The notes under the pieces were generated by a model. The model saw only the letters and a program-made list of their open reading frames with translations, searched no databases and had not been told where the DNA came from. The position numbers were made by a program, and so were the translations under genes. From Gemmataceae bacterium (GTDB taxonomy: Bacteria; Planctomycetota; Planctomycetia; Gemmatales; Gemmataceae), in contig CANJKY010000216.1 in the NCBI GenBank assembly GCA_947474875.1, positions 1-6,627 on the forward strand: a stretch of DNA of 6,627 nt, written 5' to 3'. How positions within the stretch are numbered: the stretch's first letter is position 1; every line of letters begins with the position of its first letter. Below are positions 1-5,831 of the stretch, in pieces.

Positions 1-2
1 AC

Positions 3-1157
3 CTGACCGAACCGGGTGTGCTCCCTCTGCTCACCCGGCACGGGGTCACTGGCGTGCGGCACATGTTCTCGACCAACCCGCTCTTCCCGGACAAGCTGAC
101 GTTCGAGCCGGCCGCCCCTGCCCACCCGCGGACGGTGGGTTCGACCCACCTGCTCGACGGCAAGGATAACCCCTACGGCTGGCCGGTGAAACGGAACGTG
201 ATCCGCGTGGCCGAACCGGCCGAGGCCGACGGGGCGGTCCGCCAGGCCCGGCAGGCGGGGAACGACCAGATCAAGGTGTACCCGACGCTCACGGCCCCCG
301 CCTTCGCGGCGATCGTGACCGCCGCCCGGACCCACGAGGTGGATGTGGTCGGGCACCTGCCGAAGAGCGTCACCGCGGCCGCGGCCAGTGCCGCCGGGCA
401 GCGGAGCATCGAGCACCTCGACGGCGTGGCGATCGGCTGCTCCGCCCACCCCGACCGCTGGACGGCGCTTCGCAACCAGCCGCCCCAGCCCGGCCGGGGG
501 CTGGACGACTTCACCGGCTGGCGGGTGCAGTTGGCGGCACACGACGACTTCGACGAGCGGCGGGCGGCCGAGCTGTTCGCGGCGTTCGTGCGGAACGGTA
601 CTTACCACGTGCCCACGCTGGTGCAGACGCGGGCGGCGGCGGAGCTGCGGACCGCCGAGTGGGACGATGGCCGGCTGCCGCCACTACTCCGGCTCGCCTG
701 GCAGCGGAAATTCCGCCCGGACGGCGGGGTGGAGGTGCCGGTGTTGTCGCTCCACATGAGCGCGGCCGAGTTGAAGGACCGCGGGCAACTGTTCCGCAAA
801 GATCTGGAGCTGGTGGGCCGGATGCACCGGGCGGGGGTCCGAATCCTGCCCGGCACCGACACCCCGTACCCCGGCGTGCTGCCTGGCGAATCGCTCCACG
901 CCGAACTCGAGTTGCTGGTGCAGGCGGGCATGACCCCGCTGGAGGCGATACGGACGGCGACCGTTTCCGCGGCCGAATGCTTGCGTCGGGCCGATCGGGT
1001 TGGGAGTATCTCCGAGGGCCTGCTCGCCGACCTCGTGCTGCTCGACCGCAACCCGGCCGACGACATCCGGCACACGCGGGCGGTGCGGGCGGTCCTCGTC
1101 GGCGGGCGGGTGGCGTGGCCGGCCGACGCACCGATCTGGCAAGGGGGTGGGCCATGA
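3..1157 (+). CDS. Amidohydrolase family metal-dependent hydrolase, 5'-truncated by window edge
   Basis: The reading frame is open to the left edge, so the true start lies outside the window; the GTG at 18 is not a convincing start. The visible part is the back of an amidohydrolase-superfamily TIM barrel. It shows a lysine in an IKVY motif (codon 273-275, candidate metal-bridging Lys), His in VVGHLP (354-356), His in SIEHLDG (414-416), and Asp in PGTDTP (858-860, candidate catalytic Asp). It ends with the typical tail: TPLEAIRTAT, a GLLADLVLLDRNP stretch and a final VGGRV strand that belongs to the family's beta-sandwich subdomain. The N-terminal HxH metal motif and any signal peptide are not in the window. 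The family hydrolyses C-N or similar bonds in small molecules or dipeptides; the substrate cannot be told from this. Its stop overlaps the next start by ATGA, so it is probably co-translated with the sigma factor. Family call is firm, substrate unknown. Confidence 0.9.
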   Translation: MTEPGVLPLLTRHGVTGVRHMFSTNPLFPDKLTFEPAAPAHPRTVGSTHLLDGKDNPYGWPVKRNVIRVAEPAEADGAVRQARQAGNDQIKVYPTLTAPAFAAIVTAARTHEVDVVGHLPKSVTAAAASAAGQRSIEHLDGVAIGCSAHPDRWTALRNQPPQPGRGLDDFTGWRVQLAAHDDFDERRAAELFAAFVRNGTYHVPTLVQTRAAAELRTAEWDDGRLPPLLRLAWQRKFRPDGGVEVPVLSLHMSAAELKDRGQLFRKDLELVGRMHRAGVRILPGTDTPYPGVLPGESLHAELELLVQAGMTPLEAIRTATVSAAECLRRADRVGSISEGLLADLVLLDRNPADDIRHTRAVRAVLVGGRVAWPADAPIWQGGGP

Positions 1158-1720
1158 CCGACGCGCATGTGCTGCTCGCCCGCTTCCTGCCGGTGCTGCG
1201 GGTGAAGGCGCTCCAGTTCCGGCTCGACCCGAGGTGCCGGGCGCTGCTGGACGGCTCCGACCTGGCCCAGGAGGCGTGCCTGAAGGCTGTCGCCAGTCTG
1301 GACCGGTTCCGCGGCACGACCGACGGAGAGATGGTGGCGTGGCTGACCGATATTCTGAAGACGGTGGCGGTCGAGGTGTTCCGCCGCGAACACGCGCAGA
1401 AGCGGACGCCGCCCGGTCCGGTGATCGCCCTGTTGGCGACGGTGGCGGACGACTCGTCGCGCCGGTTCGAGCAGGCGGCCGCCCCGTCCGCGGATTCGCC
1501 CAGCCGTCTCACCGACCGGCGGGAAGACCTGGTCCGGCTGGCCGTCGCCGTCGAGCAACTGCCGATCCGCCAGCGGGAGGCGTTCGTCGCCCACTACCTG
1601 CTCGGGCAGACGGTGGCCGCCATCGCCGAACACCGCGGGGAAACCCCGAAGGCGGTCGCCGGGCTGATCCTCCGAGGCATGGGACGGGTGCGGGAACTGC
1701 TGGCCGGGGGATCGAGATGA
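1154..1720 (+). CDS. ECF-like sigma-70 family RNA polymerase sigma factor (module 1)
   Basis: This 188-residue protein has the two-domain layout of an ECF sigma factor, which directs RNA polymerase to a specific promoter set. Region 2 spans about residues 10-85: SDLAQE (35-40), FRGTTDGE (52-59) and AWLTDIL (62-68), followed by a basic FRREHAQKR segment. This matches the SDLVQE...FRG.T..E...WL pattern of planctomycete sigma factors. A low-complexity linker (about 86-120) leads to region 4 (about 125-184), with LPIRQREAF and a helix-turn-helix from AAIAEHRGETPKAVAGLILRG. The start at 1154 is chosen because ATG overlaps the amidohydrolase stop (ATGA) and a GGGGG tract at 1143-1147 gives a ribosome site 6 nt upstream; the frame is open further upstream, but that part shadows the amidohydrolase. 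Its stop overlaps the kinase start by ATGA. No anti-sigma gene adjoins it, so control by the coupled kinase is a reasonable inference. Target promoters are unknown. Confidence 0.88.
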   Translation: MTDAHVLLARFLPVLRVKALQFRLDPRCRALLDGSDLAQEACLKAVASLDRFRGTTDGEMVAWLTDILKTVAVEVFRREHAQKRTPPGPVIALLATVADDSSRRFEQAAAPSADSPSRLTDRREDLVRLAVAVEQLPIRQREAFVAHYLLGQTVAAIAEHRGETPKAVAGLILRGMGRVRELLAGGSR

Positions 1721-3345
1721 CACCGACCCCGGGACCGCCCGAGCCGTCCGAGAGCCGGTTTAACGAGCTCGCCCTGCGGCTGCTGACCGATCGCGAGTGT
1801 GGGATCCCACCGGACCCGGATGCGCTGCGGGTCGAATTCCCGGAGTTCGCCGCCGTCATCTCCAGTCTGGTACAGGCTGACGCGAGCCTGGACGATCTGA
1901 TCCCACGCCTGACCGAGATCCGCCCCGCGCCCCCGAACCTGATCGGCACCCACATCGGGGATATCGAACTGATCGCGTTCCTCGGCTCCGGCGGGCAGGG
2001 GGAGGTGTACGTCGGCCGGCCGACGGGGGCGGAGCGGTTGGTGGCGGTCAAGCTGCTGCACGCCCACCTGTCCGCGGACCCGCGGCAGCGGGCGCGGTTC
2101 GTGGTGGAATCCGAAGCCGCGGCCCGGCTGGTCCACCCGAACGTGGTGCCGGTGCGGGTGACCGGGGACCACGGCGGGCGGTTGTACCAGGTGATGGACT
2201 GGGTGCAGGGCGGGACGCTGAAGGCCGCCAACGGGCGGTTCACGTCCGACCCGATGGCGGCCGCCCTGGTGACGGCGGCGGTGGCCCGGGCGGTCCAGCA
2301 CGCGCACGACCGCGGGGTGCTGCACCGCGACCTGAAGCCGGCGAACGTGCTGCTGGATCAACACGGGGTGCCGCACGTCACCGACTTCGGGCTGGCCAAG
2401 CTGGTGGACGCCCCGGCCGGGGACTCGGCGGCGAGCGTGGTCGGCACCCTGCGGAACATGGCCCCGGAGCAGACCACCGGCACCGAGCCGGCGACCGTGC
2501 GGACGGACGTGTACGGGCTGGGCACCGTCCTGTACGAGCTGCTCACCGGCCGCCCGTGCTTCCCCGACGACACCCCCGACCTGCTGGCGGCGGTGCGGAC
2601 CACCGCCCCGGACCCGCCCGCGGTAGTCAACCCGCGGGTGGACCGCACCCTGTCCGAGATCTGCCTGCGGTGCCTGGAGAAGAGGCCGGAGCACCGGTTC
2701 GAGTCGGCGGCCGCGCTGGCCGACGCCCTGGACGGGTACGCCCGCAGCGGGTCGCCCGCTCTGGCCCCACTGCTCGAACTGCTGCGAACGGCCGCCCTGC
2801 TCGGTCGGGTGGTGTCGGCGGTGGAAGACCTGGCCGACTACCGGCGGATCGTGCAGGCGCTGTGGGTGCAGGGGGCGGTGGTGGCGGTCACGAACGCCGG
2901 GGTGGCCGGGCTGATCGCAGTCGGCGGCCACGAACTCTGGGTGTGGGCCGTGCTGTTCGCGTCGTACATCCCGCTGCTCCTCGCCCTGGCCCGCGGTAAG
3001 ACCCTGCGGCAGGTGGTGAACAGCCCGCGGGAACGATTGGTGTGGGCGGTGTGGGTCGGCCACCTGGCCGCGACCGCCGGGGTGTTCGCGGCCGCCCGCC
3101 TGCTGCCGCACCCGGATTTCGCCCACGCCATCGCCGCCGGGTACGCCGGGTGTGCCGGGCTGAACGCGCTGGCGTTCTTCGCCCTCGGGGCGGCGTACAC
3201 CGGCCGGCTGCTGCCGCTCGGCCTCGGCTGGGTAGGGGTGTCGGTGGTCGTCGGCCTGTTTGTCCCGCTCGCCGGCGTCTGGTACGGGCTGTACATGGCG
3301 ACCTGCTGCGGCGTCATCGCCGTTCACCTCGCCGCTCGGCGGTGA
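1717..3345 (+). CDS. Membrane-anchored Hanks-type Ser/Thr protein kinase with C-terminal multi-helix membrane domain (module 1)
   Basis: The protein has 542 residues. An N-terminal stretch of about 80 residues precedes a complete kinase domain (about 84-342). It has the glycine loop LGSGGQGEVY (89-98), ATP-anchoring Lys112 (VAVK), alpha-C Glu131 (19 residues after the Lys, 9 before the HPN), catalytic loop HRDLKPAN (203-210, Asp205), DFG (223-225), MAPE (248-251) and a late conserved Arg in RPEHRF. All key catalytic residues are present and it is an RD kinase, so it should be active. The P+1 segment reads GTLRNMAPE rather than the usual GTxxYMAPE. After the kinase, about six hydrophobic segments follow (roughly 384-403, 407-425, 441-462, 471-492, 500-520, 522-540). 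This makes it a kinase with its catalytic domain N-terminal to the membrane part. The membrane part matches that of the second kinase in the window. The start overlaps the sigma factor stop (ATGA), with GGGGGA at 1706-1711 as ribosome site. Likely substrate: the coupled sigma factor or its partners (inference). Confidence 0.93.
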   Translation: MTPTPGPPEPSESRFNELALRLLTDRECGIPPDPDALRVEFPEFAAVISSLVQADASLDDLIPRLTEIRPAPPNLIGTHIGDIELIAFLGSGGQGEVYVGRPTGAERLVAVKLLHAHLSADPRQRARFVVESEAAARLVHPNVVPVRVTGDHGGRLYQVMDWVQGGTLKAANGRFTSDPMAAALVTAAVARAVQHAHDRGVLHRDLKPANVLLDQHGVPHVTDFGLAKLVDAPAGDSAASVVGTLRNMAPEQTTGTEPATVRTDVYGLGTVLYELLTGRPCFPDDTPDLLAAVRTTAPDPPAVVNPRVDRTLSEICLRCLEKRPEHRFESAAALADALDGYARSGSPALAPLLELLRTAALLGRVVSAVEDLADYRRIVQALWVQGAVVAVTNAGVAGLIAVGGHELWVWAVLFASYIPLLLALARGKTLRQVVNSPRERLVWAVWVGHLAATAGVFAAARLLPHPDFAHAIAAGYAGCAGLNALAFFALGAAYTGRLLPLGLGWVGVSVVVGLFVPLAGVWYGLYMATCCGVIAVHLAARR

Positions 3346-3364
3346 GGGCGGGGGCCGCGACTTC

Positions 3365-3395
3365 TTGACCACCGGCGGCAGAAATCGGGTACATT
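3365..3395 (+). promoter_or_regulatory. Candidate promoter upstream of the second sigma factor
   Basis: TTGACC (3365-3370) and TACATT (3390-3395), 19 nt apart, resemble -35 and -10 elements of a housekeeping-type promoter (5/6 and 4/6 matches). The spacer is longer than the usual 17 nt. The site lies in the only gap (86 bp) between the two sigma-kinase modules, where a promoter for the second module would be expected. Transcription would start near 3401-3403. This is a by-eye match only. Confidence 0.4.
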
Positions 3396-3412
3396 GGCGG
3401 AGCGATCCGCCA
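3395..3412. promoter_or_regulatory. Perfect 7-bp inverted repeat with GCGA loop: candidate operator or 5'-UTR hairpin
   Basis: TGGCGGA-GCGA-TCCGCCA is a perfect dyad of 7-bp arms around a 4-nt spacer. It starts at the last base of the candidate -10 element and covers the predicted transcription start, 20 nt before the sigma factor ATG. As RNA it would be a short stem closed by a GNRA-type tetraloop. As DNA it could be an operator for a dimeric regulator. No T-tract follows, so it is not a normal intrinsic terminator. Chance occurrence in GC-rich DNA cannot be excluded. Confidence 0.4.
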
Positions 3413-3431
3413 CCCTAGTCCGACCCAGCCC

Positions 3432-4025
3432 ATGACCCAGCCGGACCGCGACACCCTGTGGCTGCACGACCGGATCGACCGGCTGCGGGCGGGCGACCGG
3501 GCCGCGGCCGATGACCTGCTCCGGACCGTCGGCGACCGGTTCGAGCGGCTCGCCCGGCGGATGCTCCGCGACTACCCCGGCGTCCGCATGGGGGCCGACA
3601 CCGGTGACGTGGCGCAGGGCGCCCAACTGCGGTTCCTGAAGTCGCTGGACGCGGTCACCCCATCCTCAACCCGCGACTTCGCCGGCCTGGTAGCCGTCCA
3701 GATCCGCCGCGAGCTGATCGACCTCGCCCGCCGGTACGCCAGCCGCGGGGCAGGAGCACGGGTCGCCGACCCCGGTACGGCCGACTTCGGCACCGCCGGC
3801 GGGGAGTCGGTCGCCGAACTGGACCTGTGGGCCAGGTTCCACACCGCCGCCGCCGACCTGCCGGCCGATGAGCGGGAGGTGTTCGGTCTGCTGTACTACC
3901 ACGGTCAGACCCGCGAGCAGGCGGCCCTGCTGCTCGGGGTGGCCGAGCGGACCGTGTACCGGCGGTGGGCGTCCGCCTGTCACCTGCTGACCGAGCGCCT
4001 CGGCGGGCAACTGCCGCCGATCTGA
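3432..4025 (+). CDS. ECF-type sigma-70 family RNA polymerase sigma factor, different subfamily (module 2)
   Basis: The 197-residue product is a full-length ECF-type sigma factor. An N-terminal helical part (about 10-48, with LERLARRML-like character around 37-45) leads into region 2 around GDVAQGAQLRFLKSL (58-72), then FAGLVAVQIRRELIDLARRY (83-102). This is the layout of a common planctomycete family with DDVxQ...Q[IL]RRELxDLAR motifs. A Gly/Ala-rich linker (103-125) precedes region 4: LPADEREVFGLLYY (143-156), EQAALLLGVAERTVYRRW (162-179, helix-turn-helix). It is clearly not a close copy of the sigma factor at 1154-1720, which has WLxxIL and FRG motifs instead. The ATG at 3432 is the start; the upstream CCCAGCCC has no Shine-Dalgarno match, so the transcript may be leaderless-like or depend on other signals. 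A kinase gene follows after 24 bp. As with the first sigma factor, no anti-sigma gene is seen, and phospho-control by the neighbouring kinase is inferred. Confidence 0.88.
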   Translation: MTQPDRDTLWLHDRIDRLRAGDRAAADDLLRTVGDRFERLARRMLRDYPGVRMGADTGDVAQGAQLRFLKSLDAVTPSSTRDFAGLVAVQIRRELIDLARRYASRGAGARVADPGTADFGTAGGESVAELDLWARFHTAAADLPADEREVFGLLYYHGQTREQAALLLGVAERTVYRRWASACHLLTERLGGQLPPI

Positions 4026-4049
4026 TTCCGACTGCGAAAGGCACCCGCG

Positions 4050-5576
4050 ATGGACGAACTCCAGGACGACCCGATCGTCCGGCGGATCGAGGCGCTGATG
4101 CCGCGGGGCGACGAGACGATCGACCACCCGGCCACGGTGACCCCAGACCGGGGCGCACCGGCCACAGAAGCCCGCGCGGCGGTCCCGGCCGGGTACGAGC
4201 TGGTCGGGCAGATCGGGGCGGGCGGGATGGGGGTGGTGTACAAGGTCAAGAATCTGGAACTCGGTGGCCGGCTGGAGGCGCTGAAGACGATCAAGGCGGG
4301 GGAGTTCGCCGGGCCGAAGGCGATCGCCCGGTTCCGGTTCGGGGCGGAGGCGGCGGCCGGGCTGGACCACCCGAACATCGTCACCGTGTACTCGGTGGGG
4401 GAAGGGCCGGGCGGGCCGTACCTGACCATGCGGTGGGTGGACGGGGCGGACCTGGACGAGCGGCGGCCCGACTCCGCTCGTTCGACCGCCGCCCTGATGG
4501 CGAAGGTGGCCGGGGCGGTCCACTTCGCCCACCAGCGGGGCATCCTGCACCGCGACCTGAAGCCGGCGAACATCCTGGTGGACGCGGCCGGGGAGCCGCA
4601 CGTGGCCGACTTCGGCATCGCCCGCCGCCTGGACGCCGACCCGACGCTCACCCAGGCCGGGGCGGTCATCGGCACCGCGGCGTACATGGGCCCGGAGCAG
4701 GCCCGCGGCGAGGCCAACCTGACCGTCGCGGCCGACGTGTACTCGCTCGGGGTGATCCTGTACCGGCTGCTCACCGGCCGACTGCCGTACACCGGCACCA
4801 CGACCGACATCCTGCGGAAGGTGCAGTCCGCCGAAGCCCCGCCCACGCCGGGCGACGTGAACCCGGCGGTCGACCCGGACCTGGAGGCCGTCTGCCTGAA
4901 GTGCCTGGAGAAGGATCCGGCCGACCGCTACCGCACCGCCGGCGAACTGGCCGCCGACCTGGAGCGGTTCACCCGCGGGGAAGGGGTGACTGCCCGCCCG
5001 CCGGGGTTCTGGGACTGGGTGCGGCAGGTGTGGAAGATCAGCCCGGAGCCCAGCCTGAACTATCGCTGGGATGCACTCGCCTGGATGGGGGCCGTCTGCC
5101 TGGCCATGCACGCGGGCACGTTCGCCCTCGCCGCGACCGGCGGGTCGGCCGCCGGGGTGTGGGCAGTGAACGTGTCCGGCTGGGCCGTGGTACTCGTCAT
5201 CATCTGGCACTACCTGGCCCGCCGGTTCCGCCACCTCATGGCGTCCGAGCGGTACGCGATGATGACCGCGGTCGGCCATAGCATCGGGCACGCCGGCCTG
5301 TTCCTCGCCCTGGTCCCGCTGTCCGCTGCGGTTCCGGCTGCGGACACGCTCGCCCTGTACCCGCCCCTGGCCGCCCTCAGCGGGCTCACCCTGTTCGTGA
5401 ACGGGGCCACCTACTGGAGTCGGTTCCTGCCCATCGGCCTCGTGTTGATGCTCGCCATGCCGGTGGTGCTGGCCCGCTGGCCGAGCGCTTCCCCGCTCGT
5501 ACACGCCGTCGTGTACACCGTGGTGCTGTGGTACTGGGCGTACCTGAAGAAGGTAAGGTTCGCCGTACCGCGGTGA
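4050..5576 (+). CDS. Membrane-anchored Hanks-type Ser/Thr protein kinase lacking the canonical alpha-C Glu (module 2)
   Basis: This 508-residue protein has a short N-terminus (1-48) and a kinase domain (about 49-308): glycine loop IGAGGMGVVY (55-64), Lys79 in EALK, HRDLKPAN (167-174, Asp169), DFG (187-189), MGPE (213-216) and Arg in DPADRY. The position 19 residues after Lys79 and 9 before HPN, where the salt-bridging Glu normally sits (RxEAE), is Gly98 in RFGAEAA (codon GGG, 4341-4343); Glu100 is two residues on. The protein may be active with a shifted alpha-C, or impaired. About six hydrophobic segments follow (roughly 342-362, 369-389, 403-422, 435-453, 459-475, 483-499). The membrane part aligns without gaps to that of the first kinase, including VWAV, ER, VGH, AGxF and GAxYxxRxLPxGL. 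A weak GAAAGG at 4036-4041, 8 nt upstream, supports the ATG. It probably shares a transcript with the preceding sigma factor. Confidence 0.92.
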   Translation: MDELQDDPIVRRIEALMPRGDETIDHPATVTPDRGAPATEARAAVPAGYELVGQIGAGGMGVVYKVKNLELGGRLEALKTIKAGEFAGPKAIARFRFGAEAAAGLDHPNIVTVYSVGEGPGGPYLTMRWVDGADLDERRPDSARSTAALMAKVAGAVHFAHQRGILHRDLKPANILVDAAGEPHVADFGIARRLDADPTLTQAGAVIGTAAYMGPEQARGEANLTVAADVYSLGVILYRLLTGRLPYTGTTTDILRKVQSAEAPPTPGDVNPAVDPDLEAVCLKCLEKDPADRYRTAGELAADLERFTRGEGVTARPPGFWDWVRQVWKISPEPSLNYRWDALAWMGAVCLAMHAGTFALAATGGSAAGVWAVNVSGWAVVLVIIWHYLARRFRHLMASERYAMMTAVGHSIGHAGLFLALVPLSAAVPAADTLALYPPLAALSGLTLFVNGATYWSRFLPIGLVLMLAMPVVLARWPSASPLVHAVVYTVVLWYWAYLKKVRFAVPR

Positions 5577-5626
5577 CATCCCGCCCCTAGCCGTCGCCCT
5601 ATCCTCGACCATTTTTCCGCCACTTC

Positions 5627-5657
5627 TGTCAGGGCGGGCGTCTCCCGTCCGCTGACA
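5627..5657 (+). terminator. Strong hairpin downstream of kinase 2, possible U-tract-less terminator
   Basis: TGTCAG (5627-5632) pairs with CTGACA (5652-5657), and GGCGGG (5633-5638) with CCCGTC (5644-5649, one G-U pair). Together they make a 12-bp stem with a 2-nt bulge (5650-5651) and loop CGTCT. It begins 51 nt after the kinase stop. No T-tract follows, so it is either an atypical terminator, a 3'-end stabiliser, or part of a larger RNA fold. An alternative pairing of 5646-5653 with 5664-5671 would exclude it. Confidence 0.35.
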
Positions 5658-5696
5658 CTCCGGAGCGGATGAGCCAGCCCCGGCCTGTCGCCGGAG
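5658..5696 (+). repeat. Inverted repeat CTCCGG...CCGGAG
   Basis: CTCCGG (5658-5663) can pair with CCGGAG (5691-5696) over a 27-nt loop. It starts at the very next base after the 5627-5657 hairpin. CTCCGGAG at 5658-5665 is also a palindrome by itself. A 6-bp stem with a large loop is weak on its own; the abutment with its neighbours is what makes it worth listing. Confidence 0.3.
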
Positions 5697-5697
5697 C

Positions 5698-5717
5698 GTG
5701 AGGCGATACCGCCTCGC
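5698..5717 (+). repeat. Short hairpin with ATAC tetraloop
   Basis: GTGAGGCG (5698-5705) pairs with CGCCTCGC (5710-5717) with one T-G wobble and loop ATAC, giving an 8-bp stem. It lies one base after the preceding inverted repeat. No T-tract follows. Confidence 0.4.
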
Positions 5718-5774
5718 AGCCCGGCCGCTTACTTCTCCCGCTTTCTGACCCCTGGCTTCCTACCGGCCCGTGGC

Positions 5775-5798
5775 CGCGGGGGCGTTCACGCGCCCGCG
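5775..5798 (+). repeat. Hairpin in the leader of the downstream membrane gene
   Basis: CGCGGG (5775-5780) pairs with CCCGCG (5793-5798). Inside, after a G-G mismatch, GCG (5782-5784) pairs with CGC (5789-5791) around the loop TTCA. It ends 21 nt before the Shine-Dalgarno sequence of the gene at 5832, so it could affect translation or stabilise the messenger. No T-tract follows. Confidence 0.4.
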
Positions 5799-5819
5799 TC
5801 TGTCCGGCTAGCTTCCTTT

Positions 5820-5823
5820 GGAG
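5820..5823 (+). promoter_or_regulatory. Ribosome binding site that decides the GTG start at 5832
   Basis: GGAG lies 8 nt before GTG 5832. The frame is open upstream to a TGA at 5670-5672 but holds no ATG, GTG or TTG in between, so 5832 is the first possible start. Confidence 0.6.
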
Positions 5824-5831
5824 TTGGACCC

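Larger units (their letters stand above)
5577..5831. other. 255-bp non-coding stretch with several potential hairpins
   Basis: No convincing gene lies here. The first part (5577-5626) is pyrimidine-rich with an ATTTTT at 5611-5616 that follows no stem. Bases 5627-5717 hold three abutting inverted repeats (listed separately), and 5775-5798 holds a fourth. An imperfect direct repeat, CCGGAGCG(GA)TGAG at 5660-5673 and CCGGAGCGTGAG at 5691-5702, lies inside the hairpin block. Between 5718 and 5774 the sequence is unstructured by eye and C/T-rich. I see no convincing -35/-10 pair for the downstream gene. The stretch could contain the terminator of the kinase transcript, the leader of the downstream membrane gene, or a structured RNA. 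Confidence 0.6.

Noticed and set aside
3..1157. Amidohydrolase as a pseudogene, because it lacks the N-terminal HxH motif
   Set aside because: The frame is open to the window edge and the rest is intact, so the missing part is most simply outside the window.
1594..3372. Long minus-strand open frame (592 codons) opposite kinase 1
   Set aside because: It lies opposite an intact kinase with all catalytic motifs. Its translation is rich in Pro, Arg, Gly and His with no recognisable domain, as expected from antisense frames in GC-rich genes.
3666..5612. Long minus-strand open frame (648 codons) opposite sigma factor 2 and kinase 2
   Set aside because: It spans two real genes and the gap between them on the other strand and has low-complexity composition; it is a shadow of high-GC codon usage.
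5611..5616. ATTTTT as the U-tract of an intrinsic terminator for kinase 2
   Set aside because: No inverted repeat precedes it on the + strand, and the strong hairpin lies after it. On the minus strand the tract reads as A's, so it does not serve there either.
5411..5623. 70-codon minus-strand frame extending into the gap after kinase 2
   Set aside because: Most of it is antisense to the kinase 2 membrane domain and it shows no motif or ribosome site that would support a gene.
5669..5701. Ten-codon leader-peptide-like frame (ATG at 5669)
   Set aside because: The GGAG before it is only 3 nt from the ATG, too close for a ribosome site, and the peptide shows no run of a regulatory amino acid.
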